A stretch of DNA of 64,000 bases from Xanthomonas dyei (GCF_002939865.1 NZ_MDEE01000010.1:62001-126000); one strand, 5' to 3'; positions 35,641 through 46,946 are shown, counted from the stretch's first letter. Program-made: numbers and translations. The notes: a model not told the origin generated them from the letters alone.

Positions 35641-38520
35641 CTAGAACTTCAAATCCACACGCGCATACCAGAAGCGCCCACCGGGAATGTCGTAAGTGGA
35701 TGCGTCATAGCCATTGAGTGAGCACGACAGGCAGAGCGGCGGATCTTTGTCGAACACGTTGTTCAAGCCAGCCGTGAGTTGCAGGCCCTTGAGCCAATCG
35801 ACGCGATACCCCACCTGCGCATCGTGATACGTGATCGCGTCCAGCCGATTGGTGCCCACGGCAGGATTGGAGCACACCGCAAACTCCACCGCATCGCCGC
35901 ATTGCTCGGTGAGCTTGGAGATGTGGCGCGCCGTCCACGATGCGGTCCAGTGACCCAACGACCAATCCAGCACGGCATTGCTGGTCCACTCGGGAATCGC
36001 ACTGTCGACCACTTCGATGCCCGGCCCCTGTGGCTGCCGCTGGCCGGCCGCACCCAGCGCTTCGTAACGGCCCACGAAAGTGTTTTGCCACGACACCTTG
36101 AAGCGGCCGAACGCGCTTTCCGGCAGCGTCCAGAACAGATCCACGTCCCAACCATCGGTCTTGATCGAGCCTAGATTGGTCAGCCGGTTGTTGAAGGCGT
36201 TGATGCCACCGGTGGACGCGCGCCCGATGCCGTCGCAGTACAGCGCATCCAGCGTGTCCACGCATAGATCCAGCTGCGTCTGCGCATTGATGGCCTGGAT
36301 CGCGCCATCGACATGATGGCGATAGAACGTCACTTCCATGTCCAGCCGGTCGGACCAGCTGGCGTTGCTGGCAAAGCCCGGGCTGAACACAAAGCCGGCG
36401 CTGAAGCTGCGCGAGCGCTCCGGGTCCAGCTGCTCGTTGCCGCCGGTGGTCACCGAGATCTGCTGGTTGGCCTGCTGGTAACCGCCCGGCACGCCGAGTG
36501 CGGCGCAGTTGGCCGCACTGCCGCGCGGGGCGGTGCCGCCCAGGCCGATCGAGCATGGATCGGATAGCTGCAGGTCGGCGCGCGCGGCCGAACCGAACAG
36601 CTCGCCGATGGTCGGTGCACGGAAGCCTTCGGCGTAGCTGGTCCGCAACACCAACTCGTCGGTGACCTGCCAACGCAGGCCGTACTTCGGCGTGAATTCG
36701 CCGCCGAAGGTGGAGTAATCCGAATAGCGCCCGGCGATATTCAGATCGAGTTTGTCGCCCAACGACGAGTTGGCGAAGATCGGAATATTGAGTTCGAGAT
36801 ACGCCTCGTTGACGTCGTAGCTACCGGAGGTCGGCAACGACGGCACGCCGTTGTAGCGGCCGGCCACGGTGAGCGGATCGGGCTGATATGAGCCCTCGTA
36901 CTTGCGGTATTCGTAGCCGCTGGCAAACGACACCGCGCCGCCCGGCAGCTGGAACAATTCGCTGCTGAGGTTGGCGGTGAACAGGCTCAACTCGTTCTGG
37001 CTGCGGTCGCGCACCACCGGCTGGATCCAGCGCAGCATGTCCGGCGTGATGCTGCCTGCCCCGCTGAAGATGTCCAGCGGCACGCAGCCGGCCACCGCCG
37101 CGCATGCAGCCGGATCGCCTAACGCCAGATTGATGTTGAACAGGTTGTAGCTGCCGTAGTTGGTCTGCTCGGCCTTGTTCTTGCTGTACATGCCGTTGAC
37201 GTCCCAATACCAGGTGCGCGCGGCCGCTTCGAAGGTGCCCACCAGCCCGGTGCCGAAGTACTGCGTATCCACCTGCTGCTCGTAACGACGCGGCCCGCCT
37301 TCCACCGGACGCCGGCCGATCTGGATCAGGTTGGTGGCCGAATTCAGATCGAAGCCGAACGGATTGAACGGATTCAAGCCAGAAATCACGATGTTGTCGG
37401 CGAGCGGATTGCCGGTGCCGGCATCGGGGCCGAGAAAGATCGGCTCCGGCGCGGCCTGGTTGGTCGACTCGCGCCGATTGCCCAACGCCTTGACGTACCA
37501 CTGCACATCGTCGTTGAAGTAATAGCGGAATTGCGCAAACACGCCCTTGCGCTCGGACGGTGTCAGCAGCAGGTTCTGCTCGGCGAAGTTGTAGCGGTCT
37601 GCGGTGCCGAAGCAGTGGTAGTCGTCGCTGCGCGTGCATCCCGCGCTGCCGTCGTATTGCGGCGTGCCCACGCCGGCATTGGGCGTGAGGTTCTGGCGCG
37701 CGCCGGTCGTGGGGTCGACGAACTGAAAGCGCCCATCCGGGGTGGCTGAGCTGCCGAAGGTCAGGCCGGTGCCCGGGATCGGGAAGCGTGCCTGCGCTCG
37801 GTCGCGCGCATAGATCGGGTCCTGCTTGACGTAGCTGGCGCCTAAAAACAGGCTGAAATCCTCGCCGCTGGTGCCCCAGGCCAGATCCACGCCCTGGTTG
37901 GCGCCATCGCCCTTGCCGTACTGGCCGTAGTTGAGCGTGACCTGCGCACCGTCGAAGCTGCGTCGGGTGATGATGTTGACCACACCGGCAATCGCATCGG
38001 ATCCGTATAACGACGAGGCGCCGTCTTCGAGCACTTCGATGCGTTCGACGATCGCCAGCGGAATGGTATTGAGGTCGGTCGACGAACCCACACCCGAGGC
38101 GGACGACTCGTTGACCCAGCGGATGCCATCGACCAGCACCAGCACGCGCTTGGAGCCGAGGTGGCGCAGATCCACCTGCGCCGAACCCGCGCCCACGCCG
38201 CCGCCGTCGGGCGGAAAGCCGAAATTGCCGGACGAATTGAACTTGGCGTTGAGCGCCGAACCGGACGCGGTGAGTTCCTGCAGCACTTCGCCGATCGAGG
38301 TCAGACCGGTGCGCTCGATGTCGGCGCGGTTGAGCGTCTGGATCGGCACCTGGCCTTGCAGCTCGGCAGTTCTGATGCGGGTGCCGGTGACTTGCACGCT
38401 ATCGAGCGTGCGCGTACCGGGGGTCGCCTCGGGCTGTTGCGCCCAGGCCAGCGTGGGAATCAGACACAACGACAACTGCACGGCCAGGCATGACCGAGAC
38501 GGGCCAATCAGACGCTTCAT
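35641..38520 (-). CDS. TonB-dependent outer-membrane receptor
   Basis: A 959-residue outer-membrane transporter. The start is ATG 38520 after GAGAGAAAGG; the signal peptide ends AWAQQ near residue 28. A plug domain begins with [15 protein letters not shown] (TonB box region), then [56 protein letters not shown] and [13 protein letters not shown] large beta-barrel ends with the aromatic terminus VDLKF. The Gly-rich [17 protein letters not shown] segment is typical of the large xanthomonad receptor group. The cargo is unknown; no uptake or enzyme genes adjoin to suggest it. Confidence 0.92.
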   Translation of the reverse strand: MKRLIGPSRSCLAVQLSLCLIPTLAWAQQPEATPGTRTLDSVQVTGTRIRTAELQGQVPIQTLNRADIERTGLTSIGEVLQELTASGSALNAKFNSSGNFGFPPDGGGVGAGSAQVDLRHLGSKRVLVLVDGIRWVNESSASGVGSSTDLNTIPLAIVERIEVLEDGASSLYGSDAIAGVVNIITRRSFDGAQVTLNYGQYGKGDGANQGVDLAWGTSGEDFSLFLGASYVKQDPIYARDRAQARFPIPGTGLTFGSSATPDGRFQFVDPTTGARQNLTPNAGVGTPQYDGSAGCTRSDDYHCFGTADRYNFAEQNLLLTPSERKGVFAQFRYYFNDDVQWYVKALGNRRESTNQAAPEPIFLGPDAGTGNPLADNIVISGLNPFNPFGFDLNSATNLIQIGRRPVEGGPRRYEQQVDTQYFGTGLVGTFEAAARTWYWDVNGMYSKNKAEQTNYGSYNLFNINLALGDPAACAAVAGCVPLDIFSGAGSITPDMLRWIQPVVRDRSQNELSLFTANLSSELFQLPGGAVSFASGYEYRKYEGSYQPDPLTVAGRYNGVPSLPTSGSYDVNEAYLELNIPIFANSSLGDKLDLNIAGRYSDYSTFGGEFTPKYGLRWQVTDELVLRTSYAEGFRAPTIGELFGSAARADLQLSDPCSIGLGGTAPRGSAANCAALGVPGGYQQANQQISVTTGGNEQLDPERSRSFSAGFVFSPGFASNASWSDRLDMEVTFYRHHVDGAIQAINAQTQLDLCVDTLDALYCDGIGRASTGGINAFNNRLTNLGSIKTDGWDVDLFWTLPESAFGRFKVSWQNTFVGRYEALGAAGQRQPQGPGIEVVDSAIPEWTSNAVLDWSLGHWTASWTARHISKLTEQCGDAVEFAVCSNPAVGTNRLDAITYHDAQVGYRVDWLKGLQLTAGLNNVFDKDPPLCLSCSLNGYDASTYDIPGGRFWYARVDLKF

Positions 38521-38791
38521 CCTTTCTCTCTCCAGAAGGATCTTTAAGTGTCCGCACGCCCCCGTGCCCTGCGGTCCGGCCCAAGTTGTAAACGAAACCT
38601 TAACGCACCGCAATCTGGCGGTGCAGCACTGCGATGCGCGTCGCAGTGCATGGTGTGAGCGCGGATGCCGATGCAGACGCGCAAGCGCATCGTCCAGACG
38701 ACGAACGCACAGCGGCATCGACAGGACATGCGCTGTCAGGCGCGATGCGTATTCACTCAAGCGCTCAGGCGTGCTTCGGTATAGTCGCGCG

Positions 38792-40765
38792 ATGACTTAT
38801 TTCCCGCGTCTTGCCACTGTTTTCGTCGGCCTGTTGTGCCTTGGCAGCACTGCGCTGCATGCGCAAAGCCTGGATCCGCAATTGACTGCCATGCGCGATG
38901 CGATCGCCGCCGCAGAGCGCGGCCAATCCGATCCCGCCCAGCTCTCGGCATTGAGCCGCCATCCGCTCTACGGCTGGCTGGAGTACGCCACGCTCAAGCG
39001 CAACATCGACACCGTCTCCAACGCGCAGGCGCAGGGATTCTTGCAGCGCTACGCAGGCCAGCCAGTGGCCGAGAGCTTCCGTAGCACCTGGTTGCCGGCG
39101 GTCGCACGCCGCCAGGACTGGACCACGTTGCTGGCCAACTGGAAGACCACCGATAACGTAGGGCTGCGCTGCGCGCAGCTGACCGCGCGCCAGGCCACCG
39201 GCAAGCTGGACGCACAGTGGAGCCGCGATGCGCTCACTCTGTGGCGCAACGGCAAGGCGTTGCCGGATGCGTGCGAGCCGGTGGTGGCGGGGCTGGAGTC
39301 GCGCGGAGAACTCACTCCGGCACTGCGCTGGGAACGTGTGGAAGCCGCTGCCGATGCGCAGCTGCCTGCGGTGATGCGTGCGGCGGCGCGTGGCTTGCCG
39401 GCGGCCGAGCTGGCACTGGCCACCGATTACGCTGCCTTTCTCGACAAGGTCCACCCGCGTGCACTGGGTTGGCCCAAGACCGAGCGCAGCCGCCGCATCG
39501 CCGTCGATGGCCTGGCCAAGCTTGCCAAGACCGACCCGGACGGCGCCGAGCAACAGTTGCCGCAGTTCGCCAGCGCGTTGGGTTTCAGCGACGCGCAGCG
39601 CGGGCAGGTGCTGTATCAGATTGCGTTGTGGACGGTGGCGTCTTACCTGCCGGATTCGGCGCGCAGGCTCAACGCGGTGCCCGATGCGGCCTACGACGAG
39701 CGCCTGCACGAATGGCGCGCGCGCGAGGCGATGTCGCGTGGCGATTGGCCTGCAGCCTTGGCCGCCATCCGCAAGATGCCGGCCAGCCAGCGCGCCGATT
39801 CGCGCTGGCAGTATTTCGAAGCGCGCCTCACCGAGAAGACCGGTTCGGCGGCGGCGGCACAGCCGTTGTATCGCGCCGCTGCGCAGTCGCCCACCTTCCA
39901 CGGCTTCCTGGCCGCCGACCGCCTGCAGCAGCCGTATCGGCTGTGCCCATGGGAGCCCAAGGACAGCCCGCAGGCCAAGGCCGCGGTGGCGCGCGACCCG
40001 GCATTGACCCGTGCGATTGCGTTGTTCCAGATCGATCGCCCCGGTTGGGCGGTGGCGGAGTGGAACGATGCCGCCAGCCGTTTCGACGACACCCAGCGCC
40101 GCCTGGCGGTGGAGGTGGCCAGCGACAACGGCTGGTTCGATCGCGCGGTGTTTGCGCTCGGCAAACAGCCGGACGAGCAACGGCTGTATGCGCTGCGCTT
40201 CCCGCTGCATCACGATGAGAGCATTCGCCGCGAAGCCGCAAAGAACGCCATCGATCCGGCCTGGGTTGCCGCGGAGATCCGCGCCGAAAGCATCTTCAAT
40301 CCACGTGCGCGTTCGCCGGCCAATGCGATGGGCCTGATGCAGGTGTTGCCCGGCACCGGTGCGGCGGTCGCCAAGGGCATCGCCCTGCCCGGCTACGCGG
40401 GTGCCGCCAGTCTGTACGAGCCGGACACCAACATTGCCATCGGCACCGCGTACCTGCGCCAGTTGCTCAACACCTATGGCTTGCCGTATCTGACCATCGC
40501 CGCGTATAACGCCGGACCCGGCCCGACCGGCCGCTGGCAATCGCAACGGCCGGGCTTCGAACCGGACTTCTGGATCGAGACCATCAGCTACAAGGAAACC
40601 CGCGAGTACGTTGCGCGTGTCCTGGCTTTCAGCGTGATCTACGACTGGCGCCTCAACGGCGACATGCTGCCGCTGAGCGACCGGCTGATGGGCAAGCTGG
40701 TGGACAAGCGTCAAACGCCGGTGTGCACGCCGGGCCAGAGTGCGAGCAACGCAACGCAGGACTGA
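38792..40765 (+). CDS. slt: soluble lytic murein transglycosylase
   Basis: A 657-residue periplasmic enzyme that cleaves peptidoglycan to 1,6-anhydromuropeptides. ATG 38792 gives a signal peptide ending LHAQS near residue 24. A long alpha-superhelical region (about 30-460) precedes the catalytic SLT domain with [20 protein letters not shown] (catalytic Glu499), [29 protein letters not shown] and [14 protein letters not shown]. Size and order match Slt70. The divergent TonB receptor start is about 270 bases away. Confidence 0.93.
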   Translation: MTYFPRLATVFVGLLCLGSTALHAQSLDPQLTAMRDAIAAAERGQSDPAQLSALSRHPLYGWLEYATLKRNIDTVSNAQAQGFLQRYAGQPVAESFRSTWLPAVARRQDWTTLLANWKTTDNVGLRCAQLTARQATGKLDAQWSRDALTLWRNGKALPDACEPVVAGLESRGELTPALRWERVEAAADAQLPAVMRAAARGLPAAELALATDYAAFLDKVHPRALGWPKTERSRRIAVDGLAKLAKTDPDGAEQQLPQFASALGFSDAQRGQVLYQIALWTVASYLPDSARRLNAVPDAAYDERLHEWRAREAMSRGDWPAALAAIRKMPASQRADSRWQYFEARLTEKTGSAAAAQPLYRAAAQSPTFHGFLAADRLQQPYRLCPWEPKDSPQAKAAVARDPALTRAIALFQIDRPGWAVAEWNDAASRFDDTQRRLAVEVASDNGWFDRAVFALGKQPDEQRLYALRFPLHHDESIRREAAKNAIDPAWVAAEIRAESIFNPRARSPANAMGLMQVLPGTGAAVAKGIALPGYAGAASLYEPDTNIAIGTAYLRQLLNTYGLPYLTIAAYNAGPGPTGRWQSQRPGFEPDFWIETISYKETREYVARVLAFSVIYDWRLNGDMLPLSDRLMGKLVDKRQTPVCTPGQSASNATQD

Positions 40766-41066
40766 GTGCACTTTTGCCGACGCGTATGCCGCCTGGCGAA
40801 GCGGGCGCGTTTGCGCCGTTGCGTTGTTCTACTCGGTCTTTGCTTTGATCGAAGTGCGATGCCCTGACCGCGTGCAGGACACGGCGCGATTGTGACCTTT
40901 GCAGCGTGGCGGCATCGCGCTATCACCTCATCGCATCGCTGACTATCCTCAAGCGGAACACCCGGACGTCGATGGCAGCGCGTAAACGCACAACGCCCGC
41001 ATCGCTGCGGGCGTTGTGTCATTGCGTACAGCGCTGCAACCCTCGCAGCGCTGCATGTGGCGTCAG
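40766..41066. other. intergenic region between convergent slt and pectate lyase genes
   Basis: 301 bases with two hairpins at the pectate-lyase end (listed separately) and otherwise nothing recognised. Confidence 0.4.
40989..41053 (-). terminator. paired hairpins downstream of pectate lyase copy 1
   Basis: 40989-41018: perfect 13-bp stem CACAACGCCCGCA / TGCGGGCGTTGTG, loop TCGC, followed on the minus strand by CGTTTACG. 41029-41053: CAGCGCTGC / GCAGCGCTG with 7-base loop, 14 bases past the stop. The pair probably ends the pectate lyase transcript and may serve slt from the other side. Confidence 0.65.
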
Positions 41067-42209
41067 TTACAGTTTGCCTGCACCGGCCTTGGCCTTGACG
41101 TCGGCAGCCACCTTGTTGGCAGACAGCAGATTGTAGGTATACGGCGGCTTCCAGCCGATGTTGCTGTTCCAGGAGCAGCTCAACGCCTTGCCATTGAGCA
41201 GAGAGCCCTGGTCGCGGTACACGCTGCCCTTGTAATCGGCGGCGATCTTGTCGCAACTGCTCACACCGCTGATGTCGAAGGCATTGTTCTCGGAGAAGAT
41301 CTTCGATTCCTTGCCCACGCCATGCGCGTGCGAGAACGGGTAGACCTTATTGCTGGTGCTGCCCACGTGGTAATTGTTGTACAGATGCACCTGGCCGAAA
41401 CGTACCCGCGGCGCGCGCGCGGAGATGTTTTCGAACAAGGTGTTGTGGATGGTTACCTTGAGCTTGCCGCTGTCGGTGCTGGAGGCGCTGTCGCTGGAGC
41501 CGATCAGGCTGTTCTTCTCGTGCGACTTGAAGGCCGAGTACGAGATGGTCACGAAGTTGGCGCCCTTCTTGACGTCCATTGCGCCGTCGTGGTGCTGCTT
41601 CGGCCGGCCGTTGGCGGTGCCGTTCTGATCGTCGGTGCGGCGGCCATCGGTAAAGGTGACGTGGTCCACCCACACGTTGCTGGCGCCTTCCACGGTCAGA
41701 CCGTCGTACTCGGAATTCCAGTTGCCGTTGTCGCCATCGTCGGCATCCCACTTCGGTTCCGGATCCCACGGATTTTCGATGGTGAGGTTGCGCACGATGA
41801 CGTCGTTGGCCTTGACGTAGAAATAGCCTTCGCGGATTTCGGCGTTGGTGCCGACGCCGATCAAGGTGGTCTTGGTGGGGATATCCAGACGCGCACGCGT
41901 CTTCATGTCCGAGGTCTTGGTGTATGCCTTGCCTTCGCTGATGTCGATGACACCCTTGACCTTGATGATGCGCCCGTTACTACCCGCACTAGCCTTCAGC
42001 GCAGCCTTCAACTGCGCTGCGTTGCTGACGGTATAGGTGTCCGCTGCGGAGGCCTTGGAACCGCCTTTGGTGCCGCCGTTCTGGGTGGCCCAGCCGGTGG
42101 TGGCAACCTCCAGCGCGGGGTCTGCTGCATAAGCGGTGGTCGACAACAACGCGGCGCTCAACATAACGCCCACAACGGTACGTCCCACAACAGTCGATAC
42201 GTTCGACAT
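41067..42209 (-). CDS. pel: pectate lyase, PL1 family, copy 1
   Basis: A 380-residue secreted enzyme cleaving polygalacturonate by calcium-dependent beta-elimination. ATG 42209 gives a signal peptide ending TAYA|AD near residue 29. PL1 landmarks are the parallel beta-helix segments [20 protein letters not shown], calcium-site acids in [13 protein letters not shown] and [30 protein letters not shown] (the vWiDH signature) and RAPRVRFG, carrying the catalytic Arg. The mature protein is very similar to the gene at 42451-43584 and lies downstream of it in the same direction, with 241 bases between. Confidence 0.93.
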   Translation of the reverse strand: MSNVSTVVGRTVVGVMLSAALLSTTAYAADPALEVATTGWATQNGGTKGGSKASAADTYTVSNAAQLKAALKASAGSNGRIIKVKGVIDISEGKAYTKTSDMKTRARLDIPTKTTLIGVGTNAEIREGYFYVKANDVIVRNLTIENPWDPEPKWDADDGDNGNWNSEYDGLTVEGASNVWVDHVTFTDGRRTDDQNGTANGRPKQHHDGAMDVKKGANFVTISYSAFKSHEKNSLIGSSDSASSTDSGKLKVTIHNTLFENISARAPRVRFGQVHLYNNYHVGSTSNKVYPFSHAHGVGKESKIFSENNAFDISGVSSCDKIAADYKGSVYRDQGSLLNGKALSCSWNSNIGWKPPYTYNLLSANKVAADVKAKAGAGKL

Positions 42210-42389
42210 GGTGATGAAGTCTCTTGAATGAGTGATGCGTGACACGCCGCTGCGCGGCGTGCTCCCCGTGCGTTCGCCCAGGCCAACAGGCCAGTCCCCT
42301 AGCGAACCGGACCGATCCTAATGCTTATGTACATTATTTAAAAGTACATTTTTACTATGTTGCACCTGCGTTTTTGGAATGGCGACGCG

Positions 42390-42425
42390 CCACGCGCAGC
42401 GCACGTTGTCGTGCACTGCGCGTGG
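42390..42425 (-). terminator. hairpin between the two pectate lyase genes
   Basis: CCACGCGCAG pairs with CTGCGCGTGG, with an inner GCAC/GTGC stem, 25 bases past the stop of copy 2. It lacks a T-tract. It may end copy 2 transcripts so that copy 1 uses its own promoter. Confidence 0.5.
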
Positions 42426-42450
42426 CAACGTCTTCAGCAGATGCGATCGT

Positions 42451-43584
42451 TTACAGCTTGCCGGCGCCGGCTTTTGCCTTGACGTCCGCAGCCACCTTGT
42501 CGGCCGACAGCAGGCTGTAGGTGTAAGGCGGAGTCCAACCGATATTGCTGTTCCAGGAGCAGCTCAAGGCCTTGCCATTGAGCAGCGAGCCCTGATCGCG
42601 ATATACGCTGCCACCGTAGTCGGCTGCGATCTTGTCGCAGCTGCTCACGCCACTGATCTCGAACACGTTGCGCTCGGAAAAGATCTTCGATTCCTTACCC
42701 ACGCCATGCGCATGCGAGAACGGGTAGACCTTATTGCTGGTGCTGCCCACGTGGTAGTTGTTGTACAAATGCACCTGGCCAAAACGCACCCGCGGGGCTC
42801 GCGCGGAGATGTTTTCGAACAAGGTGTTGTGGATGGTCACCTTGAGCTTGCCGCTGTCGGTGCTCGAAGCGCTGTCGCTGGAGCCGATCAAGTCGTTCTT
42901 CTCATGCGACTTGAATGCCGAGTACGAGATGGTCACGAAGTTGGCGCCCTTCTTGACGTCCATTGCGCCGTCGTGATTTTGCTTGGGGCGGCCGTTGGCG
43001 GTGCCGTTCTGATCGTCGGTGCGGCGACCATCGGTAAAGGTCACGTGGTCCACCCACACGTTGCTGGCGCCTTCCACGGTCAGGCCGTCGTACTCGGAGT
43101 TCCAGTTGCCGGCGCTACCGTCATCCGGATCCCAAACCGGCTCCGGGTCCCATGGATTTTCGATGGTGAGGTTACGGATGATGACGTCGTTAGCCTTGAC
43201 GTAGAAATAGCCTTCGCGGATTTCGGCGTTGCTGGTGATGCCGATCAACGTGGTTTTGGTCGGGATATCCAGACGCGCACGCGTCTTCATGTCCGAGGTC
43301 TTGGTGTAAGGCTTGCCTTCGCTGACATCGATGATGCCGCTGATCTTGATGATGCGTCCGTTGCTGCCTGCGCTGGCCTTGAGCGCCTTCTTCAGATCGG
43401 CCGCGTTAGTGACCGTGTAGATATCGGCACCAGCAGCTTTGGAGCCGCCCTTGGTGCCGCCGTTCTGTGTCGCCCACCCAGTGGTCGCCACTTCCAGCGC
43501 AGGATCGGCGCTTGCAACGCCAGTGAGCAGCAACGACCCGACAAACAGCGACGCGGCGGCCGCCGTCGAAAATTTCGGCTTCAT
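42451..43584 (-). CDS. pel: pectate lyase, PL1 family, copy 2
   Basis: A 377-residue secreted PL1 enzyme starting at ATG 43584 after GGGAGA, with a signal peptide ending GVASA|D near residue 26. The mature sequence starts [20 protein letters not shown] exactly as in copy 1, and the catalytic-core segments ([30 protein letters not shown]) are identical. Differences cluster in the signal peptide and in short patches (for example [11 protein letters not shown] versus [17 protein letters not shown] versus NAFDIS). This is a recent tandem duplicate or one kept similar by gene conversion. Confidence 0.93.
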   Translation of the reverse strand: MKPKFSTAAAASLFVGSLLLTGVASADPALEVATTGWATQNGGTKGGSKAAGADIYTVTNAADLKKALKASAGSNGRIIKISGIIDVSEGKPYTKTSDMKTRARLDIPTKTTLIGITSNAEIREGYFYVKANDVIIRNLTIENPWDPEPVWDPDDGSAGNWNSEYDGLTVEGASNVWVDHVTFTDGRRTDDQNGTANGRPKQNHDGAMDVKKGANFVTISYSAFKSHEKNDLIGSSDSASSTDSGKLKVTIHNTLFENISARAPRVRFGQVHLYNNYHVGSTSNKVYPFSHAHGVGKESKIFSERNVFEISGVSSCDKIAADYGGSVYRDQGSLLNGKALSCSWNSNIGWTPPYTYSLLSADKVAADVKAKAGAGKL

Positions 43585-44417
43585 CTTGATGTCTCCCTCG
43601 AATGGGTTCGATGCGCCGCGCGGCGGCACATTCCTCGTCTATCGACTGCGGAACGTACTTTTCATCTCTGTAATATTCAGTTCCGCGAAAACGATACTAG
43701 GAGCATCGCAATCGCTTGTATCTAGGCAATGCATCGATGTGCACGCGCAGTCACGCAAACGGTTGCGAGACACCAAAGAGAAGACAAAACGCTGTAATCA
43801 AGACACGCAGAGACAGCGCCAGGGACACTGCAGCGCAGCATGATGGGTGCTGCAGTGCAGCTGGATATGCATTCAACGCCGCGTGCTGGTGAAATCACAT
43901 GTGCGCGCTTTTTCTGGAAAAACATCGCTGCAACGCGCTGATGACAATCGCGTGTGCCGACAAGCGCGTGTGCGCTGCACACACGCTTGAGGCATCGATA
44001 CGAACGCACCGCATCACGCCGCGACAGGCACCGAAATCGCTATGTGCAGTGCCAGCCAACAAGCACACGTAGAACACCTGTGATGCAGCCGACCGGATGG
44101 AGACGCATCTGCACACCTGCACTGTTTGATGCAAGCCATGCGCAAGACCGCGCGATCGAAAACAACACAACGACCGACCTCGCTGCTGGTGTCGCGATGG
44201 GCTAGAGAGAACGTGCCACTCTGCGTCGCCTCCGCCTGCAACAACCAATACGCATGCCACACTCAGACAAGATTGACTGCGGGGACTTAAGCGCCCTCAG
44301 GCAGGCGCGCACGTTTCATGCGCACAGCCGCCAGCCGACGCATACGTCATGCATACTGTCGGTACCTGCAGGCGATTCGATGATGGGCAGCCTACGAAGA
44401 CGAGGCTGCCGCAGCGC
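43585..44417. other. long gene-free region between the pectate lyase and rimI genes
   Basis: 833 bases. Small open frames here lack ribosome-binding sites and coding character. The part next to the pectate lyase should hold its promoter (an AT-richer stretch near 43650-43700). Two short palindromic patches occur, but no repeat family, RNA gene or phage remnant is recognised. Confidence 0.4.
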
Positions 44418-44891
44418 TTAGGAAAACCCTTCGAAAAACAACTCGATCGCCATCACCAGCGCATCTTCGCGTCCGGTGTGGGAGGGGTAGTAGCGTGGGC
44501 GCCGGCCGATCTCATTGAAGCCTTCGGCGTGATACAGCGCAATCGCCGAGGGATTGGACGGGCGCACTTCCAAAAATGCGCGCCGCGCGCCGCGGTCGCA
44601 GGCGCCCTTGACCAGCGCACGCAACAACACGCGGCCGTGTCCTTGCGACTGCGCTTCTGGCGCAATGCAGACATTGAGAATATGTGCCTCGTCGGCGGCG
44701 ACGCTGATGATGCCGTAACCGATGACCTGGCCGCCCTGCTCCATCACCCAACCCGGGTAACCGGCCTGCAGGCAATCGCGAAAGATGCTGCGCGTCCACG
44801 GAAACGGATAGGCACGCAGCTCGATCTCCATCACCGCGTCCAGATCGCTTTCGCGCATGGCACGCAGTGACGTGGGCAGCGGGGCGTTCAT
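44418..44891 (-). CDS. rimI: ribosomal protein S18-alanine N-acetyltransferase
   Basis: A 157-residue GNAT acetyltransferase that acetylates the N-terminus of S18. ATG 44891 is chosen because it starts just after the upstream gene's stop (5 bases), and the frame above it belongs to that gene's region. RimI features are MRESDLDAVMEIELRAYPFPW, FRDCLQAGYPGWV, acetyl-CoA motif PEAQSQGHGRVLLRAL, and FLEVRPSNPSAIALYHAEGF, then RPRYYPSHTGREDALVM. It is third in a pssA/(holD-like)/rimI run. Confidence 0.93.
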   Translation of the reverse strand: MNAPLPTSLRAMRESDLDAVMEIELRAYPFPWTRSIFRDCLQAGYPGWVMEQGGQVIGYGIISVAADEAHILNVCIAPEAQSQGHGRVLLRALVKGACDRGARRAFLEVRPSNPSAIALYHAEGFNEIGRRPRYYPSHTGREDALVMAIELFFEGFS

Positions 44892-44896
44892 CGCGC

Positions 44897-45361
44897 TCAC
44901 GCCGGGCCCTGACGGCGACGCAGCGCGCGCAGCTGCGGCCACAGCGCGCGCTTGGCGGCCGGGTTGCCACGCAACTCGGCCAGCGGCCAGGAGGCCATCA
45001 AGGCTTGGGTCGACGGATCGCCCGGGTCGCAACCGGACGCGCGCAGCAGCGCCATCTGCAAACGGTCGGGTAGACCAACGCGGCTGCGTCGTTGCGGCGC
45101 AGCTGCCGAGCGCGTGCCAGGTGCACCCGCGTCGGGCGGCGCGGTGGGAGCCGAGCGCCGGGCCGGCGGTGCAGCAACCGGAGCCGCCGGCGTGACACGT
45201 TGCGCACGCACTGGTGCGGGCGCTGGCGCGTGCTCTACAACGTCGACCGGCGCAGGCGGCGTATCGGCGGTGTCGCGATCCAGGTACACGGTGTGCCCCA
45301 TCGCCTGCAGGCACGACACCTGCAGATCCGACCACACCGGCTCGTGCACAGACTCGCTCAT
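44897..45361 (-). CDS. hypothetical Ala/Pro-rich protein in the holD (DNA polymerase III psi) position
   Basis: A 154-residue protein starting at ATG 45361 (MSESVHEPVW). The N-terminal part WSDLQVSCLQAMGHTVYLDRD may be the only ordered N-terminal element. It is followed by a 60-residue Pro/Ala/Arg linker and a compact C-terminal domain with LPDRLQMALLRASGCDPGDP and ELRGNPAAKRALWPQLRALRR. In Escherichia coli the gene just upstream of rimI is holD, encoding the psi clamp-loader subunit, whose N-terminal peptide also contacts chi. Position and layout fit a diverged psi, but sequence similarity by eye is weak. Confidence 0.6.
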   Translation of the reverse strand: MSESVHEPVWSDLQVSCLQAMGHTVYLDRDTADTPPAPVDVVEHAPAPAPVRAQRVTPAAPVAAPPARRSAPTAPPDAGAPGTRSAAAPQRRSRVGLPDRLQMALLRASGCDPGDPSTQALMASWPLAELRGNPAAKRALWPQLRALRRRQGPA

Positions 45362-45371
45362 GCGTGCCGGC

Positions 45372-46145
45372 TCATGGCAGCTCGGGCACGCGCCGCCAGC
45401 GCCGCCACAGCCACATCGCCGGGCCGGACAACGCATACAGCACGCCGATCACCAGCAGCGACCGCGCCAGATCGATCACCAACAGCGCGATCACCACCGT
45501 AGCGACCGCCAATGCCAGAAACGGCACACGGTCGGCACGCGTGCCACGCGCGCCGCCCTTGAAGCTCCAGAAGCGAATCCGGCTGACCATCAACAGTGCC
45601 GACACCACCGTGACCGCCAGTGCCACGTAGCGCAGCTGCTCGCCATCGAAGCCCAGGCTGTCGTCGGCGAACGCCCACACAAAAGACATCATCAAGCCGG
45701 CCGCGGCCGGGCTGGCCAGGCCGATGAACCAGCGTTTGTCGACCACGCCGACCTGGGTATTGAAGCGCGCCAGCCGCAACGCCGCGCAGGCCGCATACAA
45801 GAAGGCGGCCGACCAGCCGACCCGGCCCATCACGTTGCTGTCGTATTTCAGCGCCGACAGTGACCAGTGGTACATCACCAGCGCCGGGGCCATGCCGAAG
45901 CTGACCAGATCGGCCAGCGAGTCGTACTGCACACCGAATTCGCTGCTGGTATTGGTCAGGCGCGCGACCCGGCCGTCCAACCCGTCCATCACCGCCGCCA
46001 CGAATACCGCCATCGCCGCCTGGACGAACTGACCATTGGCGGCGGCGATGATGGCATAGAAACCGGAAAACAACCCGGCGGTGGTGAACAGGTTCGGCAG
46101 CAGGTAAATCGTGCGCGAGCGCGGGGGCGGTCTCATTTCATCCAT
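45372..46145 (-). CDS. pssA: CDP-diacylglycerol-serine O-phosphatidyltransferase
   Basis: A 257-residue inner-membrane enzyme making phosphatidylserine, the precursor of phosphatidylethanolamine. ATG 46145 (MDEMRPPPRS) is chosen; ATG 46136 is an alternative. The CDP-alcohol phosphotransferase motif is clear: DGLDGRVAR, about 8 residues, then EFGVQYDSLADLVSFG (DG-x2-DG-AR...G-x3-D-x3-D with the first DG followed by L-D-G). About eight helices follow. It ends 10 bases before the next gene, so the three minus-strand genes likely form one unit. Confidence 0.92.
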   Translation of the reverse strand: MDEMRPPPRSRTIYLLPNLFTTAGLFSGFYAIIAAANGQFVQAAMAVFVAAVMDGLDGRVARLTNTSSEFGVQYDSLADLVSFGMAPALVMYHWSLSALKYDSNVMGRVGWSAAFLYAACAALRLARFNTQVGVVDKRWFIGLASPAAAGLMMSFVWAFADDSLGFDGEQLRYVALAVTVVSALLMVSRIRFWSFKGGARGTRADRVPFLALAVATVVIALLVIDLARSLLVIGVLYALSGPAMWLWRRWRRVPELP

Positions 46146-46268
46146 CCGGCAAGTGTAGGGCCTGAGGTCCGTCCGGCGGTAGCGCGCCCGCACCCGCGGC
46201 GCGCGATCACTTGCCAGCGCGGGCCGTGGATGCTGCAATCGCGGCGGGAATCATCCAGGGGAAGCCAC

Positions 46269-46670
46269 ATGCACCTGTCGTCCGGGCTTTGCGCCCTGTT
46301 GCTGCTGCTCAGCGCCACTGCAGGCGCCACCGAGCTCTATAAGTGGAAGGACGCCAAGGGCGTGACCCACTACACCGAAACCCCGCCACCGACCGGCCAG
46401 CGCTACGAATCGCGCCGGATCGACGCACGCAGCGGCACCGCGGCCATCGCCGCGCCAGAGACCGCCACGCCCGAATCGGCCGACTGCCTCACCGCACGCC
46501 GCAACCTGGAGCTGCTCAGCGGTAAGGGCGAGGTGACCATGGGCGCCGGCACCGACGGCAAGCCCGGCACGCCACTGGATCCGGACGCCCGCGCCGCGCA
46601 GCGCAATCTGGCCGAAGCCGCCGCCAAGGCCTATTGCAAGCCGGCAGCGACCGGCGGTCCGGCCAGCTGA
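46269..46670 (+). CDS. DUF4124 domain protein, exported
   Basis: A 133-residue protein with a signal peptide (cleavage near AGA|TE at about residue 20) followed directly by the DUF4124 signature ELYKWKDAKGVTHYTETPP. The rest is low in structure, with two Cys (SADCL and AYCKP) that could pair. DUF4124 proteins are small periplasmic or envelope proteins of unknown role in gammaproteobacteria. It is divergent from pssA and lies upstream of proS. Confidence 0.85.
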   Translation: MHLSSGLCALLLLLSATAGATELYKWKDAKGVTHYTETPPPTGQRYESRRIDARSGTAAIAAPETATPESADCLTARRNLELLSGKGEVTMGAGTDGKPGTPLDPDARAAQRNLAEAAAKAYCKPAATGGPAS

Positions 46671-46946
46671 GTTCAGCAGGACAGCGTGAGCGGCTGTCAG
46701 GCCGTTTCAGTAGTGAAATAACCCACCGCAACGTTGGCGTGCTGCCTGCCGAAGGCGGCGCGGGCACATCCGCAGCCCTGTGGCCGGGCTCGCACTGCGG
46801 GCGGACGCTCCGGCGTCACGACCCGCCTGATCAGCCAAGCCGAACGTCTACCATTCTCCCGCTGCGTAGCACCGCGCAGCCACTGGCCGATGACCGGCAG
46901 GGCGCGACACTGGCAAACTAGGGGCTTTCCGCCCAAGCGAAGCCCG

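Noticed and set aside
37931-38791. Upstream extension of the slt frame to 37931
   Set aside because: The extension runs antisense to the TonB receptor gene; the ATG at 38792 provides a proper signal peptide.
42282-42306. PIP-box-like sequence (GCCAA-N15-GCGAA, i.e. TTCGC-N15-TTGGC on the minus strand) upstream of pectate lyase copy 1
   Set aside because: One half-site has a mismatch at a key position and no -10 element lies at the expected 30-32 bases downstream.
43722-44262. Several small open frames in the region between pectate lyase and rimI
   Set aside because: Cys/His-rich composition, no ribosome-binding sites, no family resemblance.
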